Source: Cellulomonas dongxiuzhuiae (GTDB lineage: Bacteria > Actinomycetota > Actinomycetes > Actinomycetales > Cellulomonadaceae). From it: a stretch of DNA of 64,000 bases. The stretch is from positions 1,116,001 to 1,180,000 of the forward strand of contig NZ_CP076023.1 in the NCBI RefSeq assembly GCF_018623035.1, written 5' to 3'. Each line of letters begins with the position of its first letter. Position 1 is the first letter of the stretch. The notes under the pieces were generated by a model. The model saw only the letters and a program-made list of their open reading frames with translations. It was not told the origin of the DNA and made no database searches. The position numbers were made by a program, and so were the translations under genes. Shown here in pieces: positions 41,580 to 51,143 of the stretch.

Positions 41580-42893
41580 GTGGCCCTCAGCCCCGGCACC
41601 CACCCGCCCCTGCGCGTCGCCGTCCTCGGCTGCGGCGTCGTCGGCACGGAGGTCGTGCGCCGGCTGGTGACGGAGGGCGACGAGCTCGCCGCGCGCGCCG
41701 GGGCCCGCCTCGAGCTGGTCGGCGTGGCCGTCCGCTCGCTCGATGTCGAGCGCGACCCGGTCGTGGACCGCGCCCTGCTCACGACCGACGCCGAGTCGCT
41801 GGTCGAGAAAGCCGACGTCGTCGTCGAGCTCATGGGCGGCATCGAGCCCGCGCGCACGCTCGTGCTGCGCGCCGTCGAGCACGGCGCGTCCGTCGTCACC
41901 GCCAACAAGGCGCTCCTCGCCCAGGACGGCCCGGCGCTGTACGACGCGGCCGACGCCGCCGGCGTCGACCTGTACTTCGAGGCCGCCGTCGCGGGCGCCA
42001 TCCCCATCGTGCGTCCGGTGCGCGAGTCGCTGGCCGGTGACACCGTCCTGCGCGTCCTCGGCATCGTCAACGGCACCACCAACTACGTGCTCGACTCGAT
42101 GACGACCGAGGGCCTCGGGCTCGAGGAGGCCGTCACGGAGGCCCAGGCCCTGGGCTACGCCGAGGCGGACCCGACCGCCGACGTCGAGGGCTACGACGCC
42201 GCGGCCAAGGCCGCGATCCTCGCGTCGCTCGCGTTCCACACGCGCGTCGCGCTGGCGGACGTCGACCGCGTCGGCATCACGGCGCTCACGGCCGACGACG
42301 TCACGTGGGCCGGGCGGACGGGCCACGTGCTCAAGCTGCTCGCGGTCGCGGAGCGCGCGCGCACCGCCGAGGGCCGCGACGGCGTGCTCGTGCGCGTGCA
42401 GCCCACGCTGGTGCCGTCCGACCACCCGCTCGCCGGCGTGCGCCAGGCGTTCAACGCCGTCTTCGTCGAGGCCGAGGCCGCTGGCGAGCTCATGTTCTAC
42501 GGCCGCGGCGCCGGCGGCGCCCCCACGGCGTCGGCGGTCCTCGGCGACCTCGTCTCCGTGGTCCGGCACCGCGTGCTCGGCGGCAAGGGCCCGGTGGAGT
42601 CGTCGCACGCGGACCTGCCGGTGCTCGACGGCGGCGAGGCCCGCTCGCGCTACCAGGTCCGCCTCGAGGTCGACGACCGCCCGGGCGTGCTCGCGCGCGT
42701 CGCGGCCGAGCTCGCCGCGCAGGACGTGTCGATCGAGGCGGTGCGCCAGGTGCTGCAGGCGGGGGACGACCCCGCCGCGACCCTCGTCATCACCACGCAC
42801 ACGGCCCCGGAGCGTGCGCTGCGCGCGACCGTCGACGCGGTCTCCGCGCTCGACGTCGTGCGACGCGTCGTGTCCGTGCTGCCGGTGCTCTGA
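41580..42893 (+). CDS. hom: Homoserine dehydrogenase
   Basis: 437 residues. NAD(P)-binding motif VAVLGCGVVGTEVVRRL, then VVELMGGIEPA, SVVTANKALLA, the catalytic region EAAVAGAIPIVRP and GIVNGTTNYVLDSM, and GYAEADPTADVEGYDAAAK. Residues about 355-435 are an ACT domain (YQVRLEVDDRPGVLARVAAELA) that gives threonine feedback control in related enzymes. It reduces aspartate semialdehyde to homoserine. GGAAGG lies 7 nt before the GTG at 41580. It is the first gene of hom-thrC-thrB. Confidence 0.97.
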   Translation: MALSPGTHPPLRVAVLGCGVVGTEVVRRLVTEGDELAARAGARLELVGVAVRSLDVERDPVVDRALLTTDAESLVEKADVVVELMGGIEPARTLVLRAVEHGASVVTANKALLAQDGPALYDAADAAGVDLYFEAAVAGAIPIVRPVRESLAGDTVLRVLGIVNGTTNYVLDSMTTEGLGLEEAVTEAQALGYAEADPTADVEGYDAAAKAAILASLAFHTRVALADVDRVGITALTADDVTWAGRTGHVLKLLAVAERARTAEGRDGVLVRVQPTLVPSDHPLAGVRQAFNAVFVEAEAAGELMFYGRGAGGAPTASAVLGDLVSVVRHRVLGGKGPVESSHADLPVLDGGEARSRYQVRLEVDDRPGVLARVAAELAAQDVSIEAVRQVLQAGDDPAATLVITTHTAPERALRATVDAVSALDVVRRVVSVLPVL

Positions 42894-42929
42894 AAGCCCC
42901 ACCCCCACCCGAGCGAGGAACTCCACCCC

Positions 42930-44021
42930 ATGGCCCACCAGTGGCGCGGCGTCATCGCCGAGTACGCCGACCGTCTGCCCGCCCACGTCCAGGAGCGCGT
43001 CGTCACGCTGGGGGAGGGCGGCACGCCGCTCGTCCACGCCCCCGCGCTCTCGCAGCTCACGGGCGCCGACGTGCACGTCAAGGTCGAGGGCATGAACCCG
43101 ACGGCCTCGTTCAAGGACCGCGGCATGACGACGGCCATCTCGGCCGCCGCGGCGCGCGGCGCGCAGGCCGTGGTGTGCGCGTCGACGGGCAACACGTCCG
43201 CGTCGGCCGCCGCCTACGCGACGCGCGCGGGCATGGTCTGCGCGGTGCTCGTGCCCGACGGCAAGATCGCGATGGGCAAGCTCAGCCAGGCGATCGCCCA
43301 CGGTGCGCGCCTGCTGCAGGTCGACGGCAACTTCGACGACTGCCTCATCGCGGCACGCAAGCTCGCGGAGGCGTACCCCGTCGAGCTGGTCAACTCGGTG
43401 AACCCCGACCGCATCGAGGGCCAGAAGACCGCCGCGTTCGAGATCGTCGACGCGCTGGGCGACGCCCCGGACATCCACTGCCTGCCCGTGGGCAACGCGG
43501 GCAACATCACCGCGTACTGGCGCGGCTACCGCGAGTACGCGGGCCTCGACGCGGGCGCGGGCCTGGCGGCGGTCGCCACGCGCACCCCCGCGATGTGGGG
43601 CTTTCAGGCGGCCGGCGCCGCGCCCCTCGTCCTGGGGCACCCGGTCGACGCCCCCGAGACCATCGCGACCGCGATCCGCATCGGCAACCCCGCGTCCTGG
43701 CAGCAGGCCGAGGAGGCGCGCGACGTGTCGGGCGGCGTGATCGAGTCCGTGACCGACGAGCAGATCCTCGCGGCCCACCGGGTGCTGTCGGCCGAGGTCG
43801 GGGTCTTCGTCGAGCCCGCGTCGGCGGCGGGTGTCGCGGGTCTGCTGGCGCGTGCCGAGCGGGGCCTGGTTCCGGCGGGCGCGCGCATCGTCGTCACCGT
43901 CACGGGTCACGGCCTGAAGGACCCGCAGTGGGCGCTGCGCACGGCGGACGGCAGCGAGGTGCAGCCGCAGCGGCTCTCGACCGACGTCGTCTCCATCGCC
44001 GACGCGCTCGGCCTGGGCTGA
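42930..44021 (+). CDS. thrC: Threonine synthase
   Basis: 363 residues, PLP fold type II, the short bacterial form. The PLP lysine is Lys62 in TASFKDRGM; other motifs are [26 protein letters not shown] and [16 protein letters not shown]. It converts O-phosphohomoserine to threonine. The ATG follows an AGGA-containing leader 36 nt after the hom stop. It sits between hom and thrB in the usual order, so all three steps from aspartate semialdehyde to threonine are encoded here. Confidence 0.97.
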   Translation: MAHQWRGVIAEYADRLPAHVQERVVTLGEGGTPLVHAPALSQLTGADVHVKVEGMNPTASFKDRGMTTAISAAAARGAQAVVCASTGNTSASAAAYATRAGMVCAVLVPDGKIAMGKLSQAIAHGARLLQVDGNFDDCLIAARKLAEAYPVELVNSVNPDRIEGQKTAAFEIVDALGDAPDIHCLPVGNAGNITAYWRGYREYAGLDAGAGLAAVATRTPAMWGFQAAGAAPLVLGHPVDAPETIATAIRIGNPASWQQAEEARDVSGGVIESVTDEQILAAHRVLSAEVGVFVEPASAAGVAGLLARAERGLVPAGARIVVTVTGHGLKDPQWALRTADGSEVQPQRLSTDVVSIADALGLG

Positions 44022-44027
44022 GCGGCG

Positions 44028-45014
44028 GTGCGTCTGCGCGCTGCGCACGTGCGGGTCCGCGTCCCCGCCACGTCCGCCAACCTCGGCCCGGGTTTCGACG
44101 CGCTCGGCATCGCGCTGGGCCTGCACGACGAGGTCGACGTGCGTGCGCTCGGCACGGACGACGTGCGCGTCGAGGTGCAGGGGGAGGGAGCCGGCACCGT
44201 CCCCGACGACGAGAGCCACCTCGTGGTCCGCGCGCTGCGCCTCGCCCTCGACCACGTCGGGGCGCCGCAGACCGGGCTGCACCTGGTGTGCCGCAACCGG
44301 GTGCCCCACGGCCGCGGGCTGGGCTCGTCGGCCGCCGCCGTCGTCGCGGGGATCCTGGCCGCCCGGGGCCTGGTCTCCGAGCCGGACGCGCTGGACGACG
44401 ACGTCGCCCTCGCGCTCGCGACGGGGCTCGAGGGGCACCCCGACAACGCCGCCCCCGCGCTGCTGGGCGGGCTGACCGTCGCGTGGACCGACGATCCGGC
44501 CACCGGTCCCGGCGGTGCGGAGGCGGGGTCGGCAGCCGCCGCCGTGCGCGCCGCCCGGCTCGCCGTGCACCCCGACCTCGCGCCCGTCGCGATCGTCCCG
44601 CCGGGCCACCTCTCCACGCACGCCGCACGCGGCGTGCTGCCCGCGCAGGTGCCCCACGGCGACGCCGCGTGGCAGGTCGGCCGGGCCGCGCTGCTCGTCG
44701 AGGCGCTCGGGCGGCGACCGGACCTGCTCCTGGCCGCCACCGGCGACCGGCTGCACCAGGGCTACCGGCGCCAGGTGATGCCCGCATCGCTCGCCCTGGT
44801 CGACGCGCTGCGTGAGCGCGGCGTGGCGGCCGTCGTGTCGGGTGCCGGGCCGACGGTCCTCGCACTCGCACGCCGGCTGCCGGGCGGCACCGACGGCGCG
44901 ACCGACGCGGATGCCGCGATCGCCGAGGTGTTCGGCGGCGTCATGGCCGGGTGGCGGGTGCTGCCGCTGGCCGTGGACGTCGAGGGCGGCTCGGTCACGG
45001 CGATGCTCGACTGA
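44028..45014 (+). CDS. thrB: Homoserine kinase
   Basis: 328 residues, GHMP kinase family. The ATP loop is VPHGRGLGSSAAAVVAG, the N-terminal motif VPATSANLGPGFDALGIAL is diagnostic, and the C-terminal glycine motif is VVSGAGPTVLALA. It phosphorylates homoserine for ThrC. GTG 44028 is 6 nt past the thrC stop; no separate promoter is seen. An Ala/Gly-rich insertion (about residues 158-175) is slightly longer than in E. coli ThrB. Confidence 0.97.
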   Translation: MRLRAAHVRVRVPATSANLGPGFDALGIALGLHDEVDVRALGTDDVRVEVQGEGAGTVPDDESHLVVRALRLALDHVGAPQTGLHLVCRNRVPHGRGLGSSAAAVVAGILAARGLVSEPDALDDDVALALATGLEGHPDNAAPALLGGLTVAWTDDPATGPGGAEAGSAAAAVRAARLAVHPDLAPVAIVPPGHLSTHAARGVLPAQVPHGDAAWQVGRAALLVEALGRRPDLLLAATGDRLHQGYRRQVMPASLALVDALRERGVAAVVSGAGPTVLALARRLPGGTDGATDADAAIAEVFGGVMAGWRVLPLAVDVEGGSVTAMLD

Positions 45015-45360
45015 GTCGTCCGTCCACCAGGGGCACACCGGTCCGTGGGGGTGAACCGCCGCGGTCCGCGACGGCGGCGGACGCCGCGGTGCTAGGCTTT
45101 GCCCGTTCCCCGGACCTCGTCCTCCGGCCCCCTGTGGATCCGAACGTGATCCGCCGGTGGACCCCACAGTCCCCGGCTCTCGACCACCTCCTGGATCCCG
45201 CCGGACGGTCGCGAGTCGACGACGAGGGGAACATCCCGCCCGCGCCAGCAGACGTCGTCGTACGCGACGCGCGTGGCACCACTCCGTCTGGTCACGTGGA
45301 CCGGGCGCAGGCCCCCTCCCGGGCGGACCGGGCGGGCCCCGCCGAGGGGAAGGATCCTTC
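45015..45360 (+). promoter_or_regulatory. rho promoter and long leader
   Basis: TAGGCT at 45093-45098 is a good -10, putting the start near 45105 and giving a leader of about 255 nt without a convincing reading frame. The leader holds a CTGTGG/CCACAG long-range pairing (45132-45137 with 45164-45169). Directly before the GTG lies the palindrome GAAGGATCCTTC (45349-45360), which overlaps the GGGGAAGGA ribosome site. Such a leader could serve Rho autoregulation, as known for rho in other bacteria; here it is inference. Confidence 0.5.
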
Positions 45361-47442
45361 GTGACAGACACCATCGACGCCGCCACGGCCACCACGGGCG
45401 GCTCAGGTTCCGGCAGCATCTCCGCGATGCGGCTTCCGGAGCTCCAGGCGCTCGCCTCCCAGCTCGGCGTCAAGGGCACGAGCAAGATGCGCAAGGGTGA
45501 CCTGGTGCAGGCGATCTCCGCCGCGCGCTCCGGCGAGCGGCCGCAGGCCGCCGAGCCCCGCGTGACGACGCGCCGGCCGCGGGTCGTGCTCGACGAGAGC
45601 ATCGTGGCGACCGCGCCGGCCGAGCAGGCCCCGACGGAGCGCCCGGCGCGCTCCCGGGAGCGCTCGGGTGGCGGCCGCGACGCGCTCGCCGGCCTCGAGG
45701 CCGCGCTGGACGCACGCCTCGCGCCGGCCGAGCAGCGCGACGACCGTGCCGTGCGTGCCGCCGACGCGGCCGCGTCCGTGACGGGCGAGCGCCGCTCGCG
45801 CCGTGCGGGTCGTGGCGCGGGTGCGCCGCCCGCCCCGGAGGTGGCGCCGCAGCAGGACGAGCAGGAGGAGCGGGCGCAGGGCGCACGCCATCACGGCGAG
45901 CGCCAGCAGGGTGAGCGCCAGCAGAGTGAGCGCCAGCAGGGTGAGCGTCCGCAGGGTGAGCGTCCGCAGGGTGAGCGCCAGGCCGGTGACCGCCAGCAGG
46001 GCGACCGCCAGGCCGGCGAGCGCCAGCAGGGCGAGCCCCAGCAGGGCGAGCGTCGCGCGGCCGGCCAGAACGGCGCCCCGGCCCCGCAGGCGGGCCAGGC
46101 GGCCAACGACCGGCTGGACGACGACGAGCGCGGCGGTCGCCGCCGCCGCTCGCGGGATCGCTTCCGCGACCGTGACCGTGACCGCAAGCGCGGCCGCACG
46201 CGCACGGGGCAGGGCGACCTGGCGGGCCTCGACGAGGTCGAGGTGACCGAGGACGACGTGCTGCTGCCCGTGGCCGGCATCCTCGACGTGCTGGACTCGT
46301 ACGCCTTCGTGCGCACCACGGGCTACCTGCCGGGGCCGAACGACGTGTACGTCTCGCTCAACCAGGTCAAGAAGAACGGCCTGCGCCGCGGCGACGCGAT
46401 CACCGGTGCCGTGCGCCAGCCCCGCGAGGGCGAGCAGACTCCCGCGGCGGGCAACCGCCCCAACAAGTTCAACGCGCTGGTCCGGCTCGACAGCGTCAAC
46501 GGCACGCACCCCGACGAAGCGCGCGAGCGTCCCGAGTTCACCAAGCTGACGCCGCTGTACCCGCAGGAGCGGCTGCGCCTGGAGACCGAGCCGGGTCGTC
46601 TGACGCCGCGCGTCATCGACATCGTCGCGCCCATCGGCAAGGGCCAGCGCGGCCTCATCGTCGCGCCGCCCAAGGCGGGCAAGACGATCATCATGCAGCA
46701 GATCGCCAACGCGATCACGACGAACAACCCCGAGGTCCACCTCATGGTCGTGCTCGTCGACGAGCGCCCCGAAGAGGTCACGGACATGGAGCGGACCGTG
46801 AAGGGCGAGGTCATCGCCTCGACCTTCGACCGTCCCGCGTCCGACCACACGATCGTGGCGGAGCTCGCGATCGAGCGGGCCAAGCGCCTGGTCGAGCTCG
46901 GTCAGGACGTCGTCGTGCTGCTGGACTCGCTGACGCGCCTGTCGCGCGCCTACAACCTCGCGGCCCCCGCCTCGGGCCGCATCCTGTCCGGCGGGGTCGA
47001 CGCCTCCGCGCTCTACCCGCCCAAGCGGTTCTTCGGCGCGGCGCGCAACATCGAGAACGGCGGCTCGCTGACGATCCTCGCCTCGGCCCTGGTCGAGACG
47101 GGCTCGAAGATGGACGAGGTCATCTTCGAGGAGTTCAAGGGCACCGGGAACATGGAGCTGCGGCTGTCGCGCTCGCTCGCCGACAAGCGCATCTTCCCGG
47201 CGGTGGACGTCAACGCGTCCGGCACCCGCCGCGAGGAGGTCCTCATGAGCAACGACGAGCTGAAGATCGTCTACAAGCTGCGTCGCGTCCTCGGTGGGCT
47301 CGACCAGCAGCAGGCGATCGAGCTGCTGCTGGGCAAGCTCCGTGAGACCAAGTCGAACGTCGAGTTCCTGCTGCAGGTGCAGAAGACGACGCCGGGCCAC
47401 AACGGCCCCGCCCTCGAGGAGGGTGTCGGCAAGGTCGTCTGA
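45361..47442 (+). CDS. rho: Transcription termination factor Rho
   Basis: 693 residues, long actinobacterial form. Residues 15-55 are the Rho N-terminal helical domain ([25 protein letters not shown]). Residues about 60-290 are an Arg/Gln/Glu-rich insertion with tandem pentapeptides of the type ERQQG. The RNA-binding fold follows ([28 protein letters not shown]), then the ATPase with Walker A APPKAGKT (Lys441), Walker [17 protein letters not shown] and the Q/R loops. It terminates transcription as a hexameric RNA helicase. GGGGAAGGA precedes GTG 45361. A strong terminator follows. Confidence 0.97.
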   Translation: MTDTIDAATATTGGSGSGSISAMRLPELQALASQLGVKGTSKMRKGDLVQAISAARSGERPQAAEPRVTTRRPRVVLDESIVATAPAEQAPTERPARSRERSGGGRDALAGLEAALDARLAPAEQRDDRAVRAADAAASVTGERRSRRAGRGAGAPPAPEVAPQQDEQEERAQGARHHGERQQGERQQSERQQGERPQGERPQGERQAGDRQQGDRQAGERQQGEPQQGERRAAGQNGAPAPQAGQAANDRLDDDERGGRRRRSRDRFRDRDRDRKRGRTRTGQGDLAGLDEVEVTEDDVLLPVAGILDVLDSYAFVRTTGYLPGPNDVYVSLNQVKKNGLRRGDAITGAVRQPREGEQTPAAGNRPNKFNALVRLDSVNGTHPDEARERPEFTKLTPLYPQERLRLETEPGRLTPRVIDIVAPIGKGQRGLIVAPPKAGKTIIMQQIANAITTNNPEVHLMVVLVDERPEEVTDMERTVKGEVIASTFDRPASDHTIVAELAIERAKRLVELGQDVVVLLDSLTRLSRAYNLAAPASGRILSGGVDASALYPPKRFFGAARNIENGGSLTILASALVETGSKMDEVIFEEFKGTGNMELRLSRSLADKRIFPAVDVNASGTRREEVLMSNDELKIVYKLRRVLGGLDQQQAIELLLGKLRETKSNVEFLLQVQKTTPGHNGPALEEGVGKVV
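45898..46062 (+). repeat. Tandem 15-nt repeats in rho (11 units)
   Basis: Eleven imperfect 15-nt units (core GAGCGCCAGCAGGGT) encode pentapeptides (E/D)R(Q/P)(Q/A)(G/S), starting at residue 180 of Rho. Copies differ by one to three bases, so the tract has expanded recently enough to remain recognisable as DNA repeats. Confidence 0.85.
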
Positions 47443-47460
47443 CCTCCCGCGCCGGCGCGC

Positions 47461-47494
47461 GACGGCCCCGCACCCCACCGGGTGCGGGGCCGTC
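47461..47494 (+). terminator. rho terminator
   Basis: A perfect 15-bp stem, GACGGCCCCGCACCC with GGGTGCGGGGCCGTC, around a CACC tetraloop, 19 nt past the rho stop. Confidence 0.9.
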
Positions 47495-47524
47495 GGCTTC
47501 CCGCCGACGGGCCCCGACCGGGGT

Positions 47525-47530
47525 TAGCCT
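47525..47530 (+). promoter_or_regulatory. -10 element of the MazF-like gene, leaderless
   Basis: TAGCCT, 6 nt before GTG 47537, directly after the rho terminator. Confidence 0.5.
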
Positions 47531-47536
47531 CCCCGT

Positions 47537-47986
47537 GTGCCGCTCGCCCCGCAGGACCTCGCCGACGCGCTCGCCCGGCCCGAGGTGCTCGGGCTCGTCG
47601 CGCTCCTGCTGCTCGTCGCCCTCGTCGCACGGCGCCGACGCCGGGTCGCGGCCCCGCGCACGCGAGCCGGTCGGCCACGCGTCGGTGACGTCTGGTTCGC
47701 CGACGTCCCGTTCGACGACGGCCCGGGCAGCAAGGACCGTCCCGTCCTCGTGCTGCGCGTCGACGGCCGGACGTGGGAGGTCGCCCGGTTCACGTCGCAG
47801 GACCGCAGCGCACGGCGTGACCACGTCCGGCTGCCGCCCGGGTTCCCGGGCCTGACCCGTGCCAGCTGGATCGACCTGCGGCCACGCACGTTGCCGCTGT
47901 CGGCCGCGCGGCGTCGCACCGGGCACGCGGGCGAGGCGCTCGTGGCCTGGTACCGGGACGCGTCCGACGACCGCGGGCCGTCCTGA
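47537..47986 (+). CDS. Membrane-tethered PemK/MazF-like protein
   Basis: 149 residues. Residues about 18-34 are a hydrophobic helix followed by [13 protein letters not shown], so it is probably anchored with the domain in the cytosol. Residues about 48-145 resemble PemK/Maz[25 protein letters not shown] matches the conserved first strands and the S1-S2 loop, then [10 protein letters not shown] and [13 protein letters not shown]. MazF enzymes cleave RNA, but no antitoxin gene is adjacent. Isolated members of this kind recur in actinobacteria, so toxicity is doubtful. A GTG two bases upstream opens a different, non-coding frame. Confidence 0.75.
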   Translation: MPLAPQDLADALARPEVLGLVALLLLVALVARRRRRVAAPRTRAGRPRVGDVWFADVPFDDGPGSKDRPVLVLRVDGRTWEVARFTSQDRSARRDHVRLPPGFPGLTRASWIDLRPRTLPLSAARRRTGHAGEALVAWYRDASDDRGPS

Positions 47987-48028
47987 CGCTCCCGCGCGGG
48001 AAGTTTTCGCGGCCGCCCGCCGTTCTGG

Positions 48029-48034
48029 CACAAT
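48029..48034 (+). promoter_or_regulatory. -10 element of rpmE
   Basis: CACAAT; initiation near 48041 leaves a leader of about 67 nt carrying AAGGAG 7 nt before the rpmE GTG. Confidence 0.5.
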
Positions 48035-48107
48035 GGTCCGTCGGTCTGCGGTTCACCGGCGCGGTACGCGCGTCCGGACCCGGAGACGAAACCCAAGGAG
48101 AACTCCC

Positions 48108-48323
48108 GTGAAGTCTGGTATCCACCCGGAGTACGTCCTCACCGAGGTCACGTGCACCTGCGGCAGCACGTTCGTCACGCGCTCGACGGTGACGAGCGGC
48201 AAGATCCACGCCGACGTCTGCAGCGCCTGCCACCCGTTCTACACGGGCAAGCAGAAGATCCTCGACACCGGTGGCCGCGTCGCGCGGTTCGAGGCCCGCT
48301 ACGGCAAGAAGACGGCGAACTAG
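48108..48323 (+). CDS. rpmE: 50S ribosomal protein L31
   Basis: 71 residues, starting KSGIHPEYV after the initiator. Four cysteines (CTCGSTF, then [10 protein letters not shown]) mark the zinc-binding C+ form, so this is the L31 used when zinc is plentiful. It joins the central protuberance of the large subunit and bridges to the small subunit. AAGGAG (48095-48100) lies 7 nt before GTG 48108. It is in its usual actinobacterial place between rho and prfA. Confidence 0.98.
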   Translation: MKSGIHPEYVLTEVTCTCGSTFVTRSTVTSGKIHADVCSACHPFYTGKQKILDTGGRVARFEARYGKKTAN

Positions 48324-48331
48324 CTCCTCCG

Positions 48332-48394
48332 CAGCGCCGGTGCACCGGCGGACGACGGCCCTCCATGGTCGTGTCCGCCCGCGCACCGGCGCTG
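48332..48394 (+). terminator. Hairpin(s) between rpmE and prfA
   Basis: A 14-bp perfect palindrome GCCGGTGCACCGGC (48336-48349), and a 12-bp inverted repeat pairing 48332-48343 with 48383-48394. The two are mutually exclusive, so this could be a partial terminator separating ribosomal protein from release-factor expression. Confidence 0.4.
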
Positions 48395-48448
48395 TCGCTG
48401 TGTGCGGCCGTCGGTCGCACGGGTCGTCGACCAGTGGGAGGACAGGAC

Positions 48449-49540
48449 GTGGAGCAGCTCGACGCCGTCGAGGCGATGCTCGTGGAGCACGCGGAGATCG
48501 AGCGTGACCTGTCGGACCCGTCCGTGCACGCCGACGCGGCGCGCGCACGCCGGCTCGGCCGGCGCTACGCCGAGCTGGGTCGTGTCGTGCAGGCGTACCG
48601 GCAGTGGCGTGCTGCGGCCGAGGACGCCGAGGCGGCCGCCGAGCTCGCCGCCGAGGACGAGGCCTTCGCGGTCGAGGTCCCCGCGCTGCAGGCCGCCGCG
48701 GCCCAGGCCGCCGAGCGCCTGCACCGCGTGCTCGTGCCGCGCGACCCGGACGACGCGCGCGACGTCATCCTCGAGGTCAAGGCGGGGGAGGGCGGCGAGG
48801 AGTCCGCGCTGTTCGCGGCCGACCTGCTGCGCATGTACACGCGCTACGCCGAGCGCCAGGGCTGGAGCGTGCAGGTGCTCGACGCGACCCCCTCGGACCT
48901 GGGCGGCGTCAAGGACGCGCAGGTCGCGGTGAAGGCCCGGACCGCCGGGCCTCCCGAGGACGGCGTCTGGGCGCACCTGAAGTACGAGGGCGGCGTGCAC
49001 CGCGTGCAGCGCGTCCCCGTCACCGAGTCCCAGGGCCGCATCCACACGTCGGCCGCCGGGGTCATGGTCTTCCCCGAGGCCGACGACGAGGGCGACGTCG
49101 ACGTCGACGTCAACGACCTGCGGATCGACGTGTACCGCTCGTCCGGGCCCGGTGGCCAGTCGGTCAACACCACGGACTCGGCGGTGCGGATCACGCACCT
49201 GCCCACCGGGATCGTCGTGTCGATGCAGAACGAGAAGTCCCAGCTGCAGAACCGTGAGCAGGCGATGCGCGTGCTCCGGGCGCGGCTGCTGGCCGCCCGG
49301 CAGGAGGAGGCGGCCGCCGCGGCGAGCGAGGCGCGCCGCTCCCAGGTGCGCACGGTGGACCGCTCCGAGCGCATCCGGACGTACAACTTCCCGGAGAACC
49401 GCATCGTCGACCACCGCACGGGCTACAAGTCGTACAACCTCGACCAGGTGCTCGACGGCGACCTCGGGCCGGTCATCGCGTCGGCGGTCGAGGCGGACGA
49501 CGCCGCGCGTCTCGCCGCCGCGGGCGGTGGCGCCGCGTGA
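48449..49540 (+). CDS. prfA: Peptide chain release factor 1
   Basis: 363 residues. The GGQ motif that triggers peptide release is at 235-237 in [26 protein letters not shown] and [21 protein letters not shown] are class I release-factor segments, and the RF1 stop-codon reading domain lies in between. It recognises UAA and UAG. The GTG at 48449 follows GGGAGGACAGGA. Its stop overlaps the prmC GTG; PrmC methylates the GGQ glutamine of this protein, so coupling makes functional sense. Confidence 0.97.
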   Translation: MEQLDAVEAMLVEHAEIERDLSDPSVHADAARARRLGRRYAELGRVVQAYRQWRAAAEDAEAAAELAAEDEAFAVEVPALQAAAAQAAERLHRVLVPRDPDDARDVILEVKAGEGGEESALFAADLLRMYTRYAERQGWSVQVLDATPSDLGGVKDAQVAVKARTAGPPEDGVWAHLKYEGGVHRVQRVPVTESQGRIHTSAAGVMVFPEADDEGDVDVDVNDLRIDVYRSSGPGGQSVNTTDSAVRITHLPTGIVVSMQNEKSQLQNREQAMRVLRARLLAARQEEAAAAASEARRSQVRTVDRSERIRTYNFPENRIVDHRTGYKSYNLDQVLDGDLGPVIASAVEADDAARLAAAGGGAA

Positions 49541-50463
49541 ACGGGACGGCCACGGCACGCGACGCGGGTCCGGGCCTGCGCGCGTACGTCGACGGTGCGA
49601 CCGCCGTGCTCACCGAGGCCGGGGTGCCCTCGCCGCGGCACGACGCGATCGCACTGGCCGCGTGCGCCCTGGGCCTGCCGCGCGTGGAGCTCGTGCTGCC
49701 GCCGCCGCTGCCGGAGGGCTTCGCGCCGCGGTACGCGGAGCTCGTCGAGCGCCGCCGCGCGCGCGAGCCGCTGCAGCACATCGTCGGGCACACCGTCTTC
49801 CGCTACGTCACGCTGCGCGTCGAGCCGGGCGTGTTCGTGCCGCGTCCGGAGACGGAGACGGTCGCGCAGCTCGCGATCGACGAGGCCGCGGCCGTCGCCG
49901 CCCGGGGCGGGCGGCCGCTCGTGGTCGACCTGTGCACCGGCACGGGCGCGATCGCCGTCTCGGTCGACACCGAGGTGCCCGCGAGCCGCGTCGTCGCGGT
50001 CGACCTGTCCGACGAGGCGGTGGGGCTGGCCCGCGCCAACGCGGCCGCGGCCGCAGGCCCCGACCTGCGGGTCGTGCAGGGCGACGTGCGCGACCCCGCG
50101 CTCCTCGCCGAGCTCGACGGCACCGTCGACGTCGTCGTGTCCAACCCGCCCTACATCCCGCCGCACGCGGTGCCGCTCGACCCCGAGGTGCGCGACCACG
50201 ACCCGGACGTGGCGCTGTACGGCGGCGGAGCCGACGGGCTCGACGTGCCGCGCGGCGTCATCGCGGCGGCAGCCCGCCTGCTCGCGCCCGGCGGGCTGCT
50301 GGTGATGGAGCACGCCGAGGTGCAGGACGTCGCGGCGCGCGCCGCCGCCGAGGCGACGGGCGCGTTCACCGACGTGCGCACCGTGCCGGACCTCACGGGC
50401 CGCCCGCGCACGCTCGTCGCTCGGCGGGTCGCGCACGTGATCGTGGGAGACTCGCCCGCGTGA
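49537..50463 (+). CDS. prmC: Peptide chain release factor N5-glutamine methyltransferase
   Basis: 308 residues. An N-terminal helical domain ([19 protein letters not shown]) recognises the release factor. The Rossmann methyltransferase domain has [15 protein letters not shown] for S-adenosylmethionine and the catalytic SNPPYIP. It methylates the glutamine in the GGQ loop of RF1 and RF2. GTG 49537 overlaps the prfA stop and the gene's stop overlaps the tsaC GTG. Confidence 0.97.
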   Translation: MNGTATARDAGPGLRAYVDGATAVLTEAGVPSPRHDAIALAACALGLPRVELVLPPPLPEGFAPRYAELVERRRAREPLQHIVGHTVFRYVTLRVEPGVFVPRPETETVAQLAIDEAAAVAARGGRPLVVDLCTGTGAIAVSVDTEVPASRVVAVDLSDEAVGLARANAAAAAGPDLRVVQGDVRDPALLAELDGTVDVVVSNPPYIPPHAVPLDPEVRDHDPDVALYGGGADGLDVPRGVIAAAARLLAPGGLLVMEHAEVQDVAARAAAEATGAFTDVRTVPDLTGRPRTLVARRVAHVIVGDSPA

Positions 50464-51143
50464 GCATCCGTATCAAGGACGCGACCGACCCGGCGACCTG
50501 GGGCCCCGCGATCGACGAGGCGGTCAACGCCGTCGGCCGTGGCGCGCTCGTGGTCCTGCCCACCGACACCGTCTACGGCATCGGGGCCGACGCGTTCGAC
50601 CCGCGTGCCGTGCAGGCCCTGTTGGACGCCAAGGGACGCGGCCGGCAGATGCCGCCGCCGGTGCTCATCCCGGACGTGCGGACGCTGGACGGCCTCGCGA
50701 CCGACGTCCCCGACACGGTCCGCGCGCTGGCCGAGGCGTTCTGGCCCGGCGGCCTGACGATCATCCTGCGGGCCCAGCCGTCGCTCGCGTGGGACCTGGG
50801 CGAGACGCACGGGACCGTCGCGCTGCGCATGCCCGACCACCCGGCCGCGCTCGCGCTGCTGCGCCGCACGGGACCGCTCGCGGTCTCGAGCGCGAACCTC
50901 ACCGGGCACCCCGCCGCGACGACGGCGCACGACGCGGACGGCCAGCTCGGGGACGCGGTCGCCGTGATCCTCGACGGCGGGCCGGCGCCCGGCGGCGTCG
51001 CCTCGACGATCCTCGACGCCACCGGGGACGTCCTGCGCGTCGTGCGGCTCGGGGCCGTCGACCTCGCGGCGCTCGCCGCCGTGGCGCCCGTGATGGCACC
51101 GCCCGCGCCGACGCCGGGGACGCGCGGGACCGCCGAGTCGTGA
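50460..51143 (+). CDS. tsaC: L-threonylcarbamoyladenylate synthase
   Basis: 227 residues, TsaC/YrdC form without the extra Sua5 C-terminal domain. Family motifs: LVVLPTDTVYGIGADAFD, LLDAKGRGRQMPPPVLI (the K-x-R binding residues), FWPGGLTIIL, VALRMPDHPAALALL, SSANLTGHPAATTA. It makes threonylcarbamoyl-AMP from threonine, bicarbonate and ATP for t6A37 in ANN-reading tRNAs. It overlaps prmC at its start and wecA at its end, within a tightly packed operon. Confidence 0.95.
   Translation: MSIRIKDATDPATWGPAIDEAVNAVGRGALVVLPTDTVYGIGADAFDPRAVQALLDAKGRGRQMPPPVLIPDVRTLDGLATDVPDTVRALAEAFWPGGLTIILRAQPSLAWDLGETHGTVALRMPDHPAALALLRRTGPLAVSSANLTGHPAATTAHDADGQLGDAVAVILDGGPAPGGVASTILDATGDVLRVVRLGAVDLAALAAVAPVMAPPAPTPGTRGTAES

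Noticed and set aside
41484-45602. A 1372-codon open frame on the minus strand across hom-thrC-thrB
   Set aside because: It is antisense to three well-supported enzymes. Long open antisense frames arise here because stop codons are rare at this GC content.
45898-46062. Short 15-nt repeats in rho considered as CRISPR or integration-site repeats
   Set aside because: Units are contiguous without spacers, in frame and continuous with the Rho protein.
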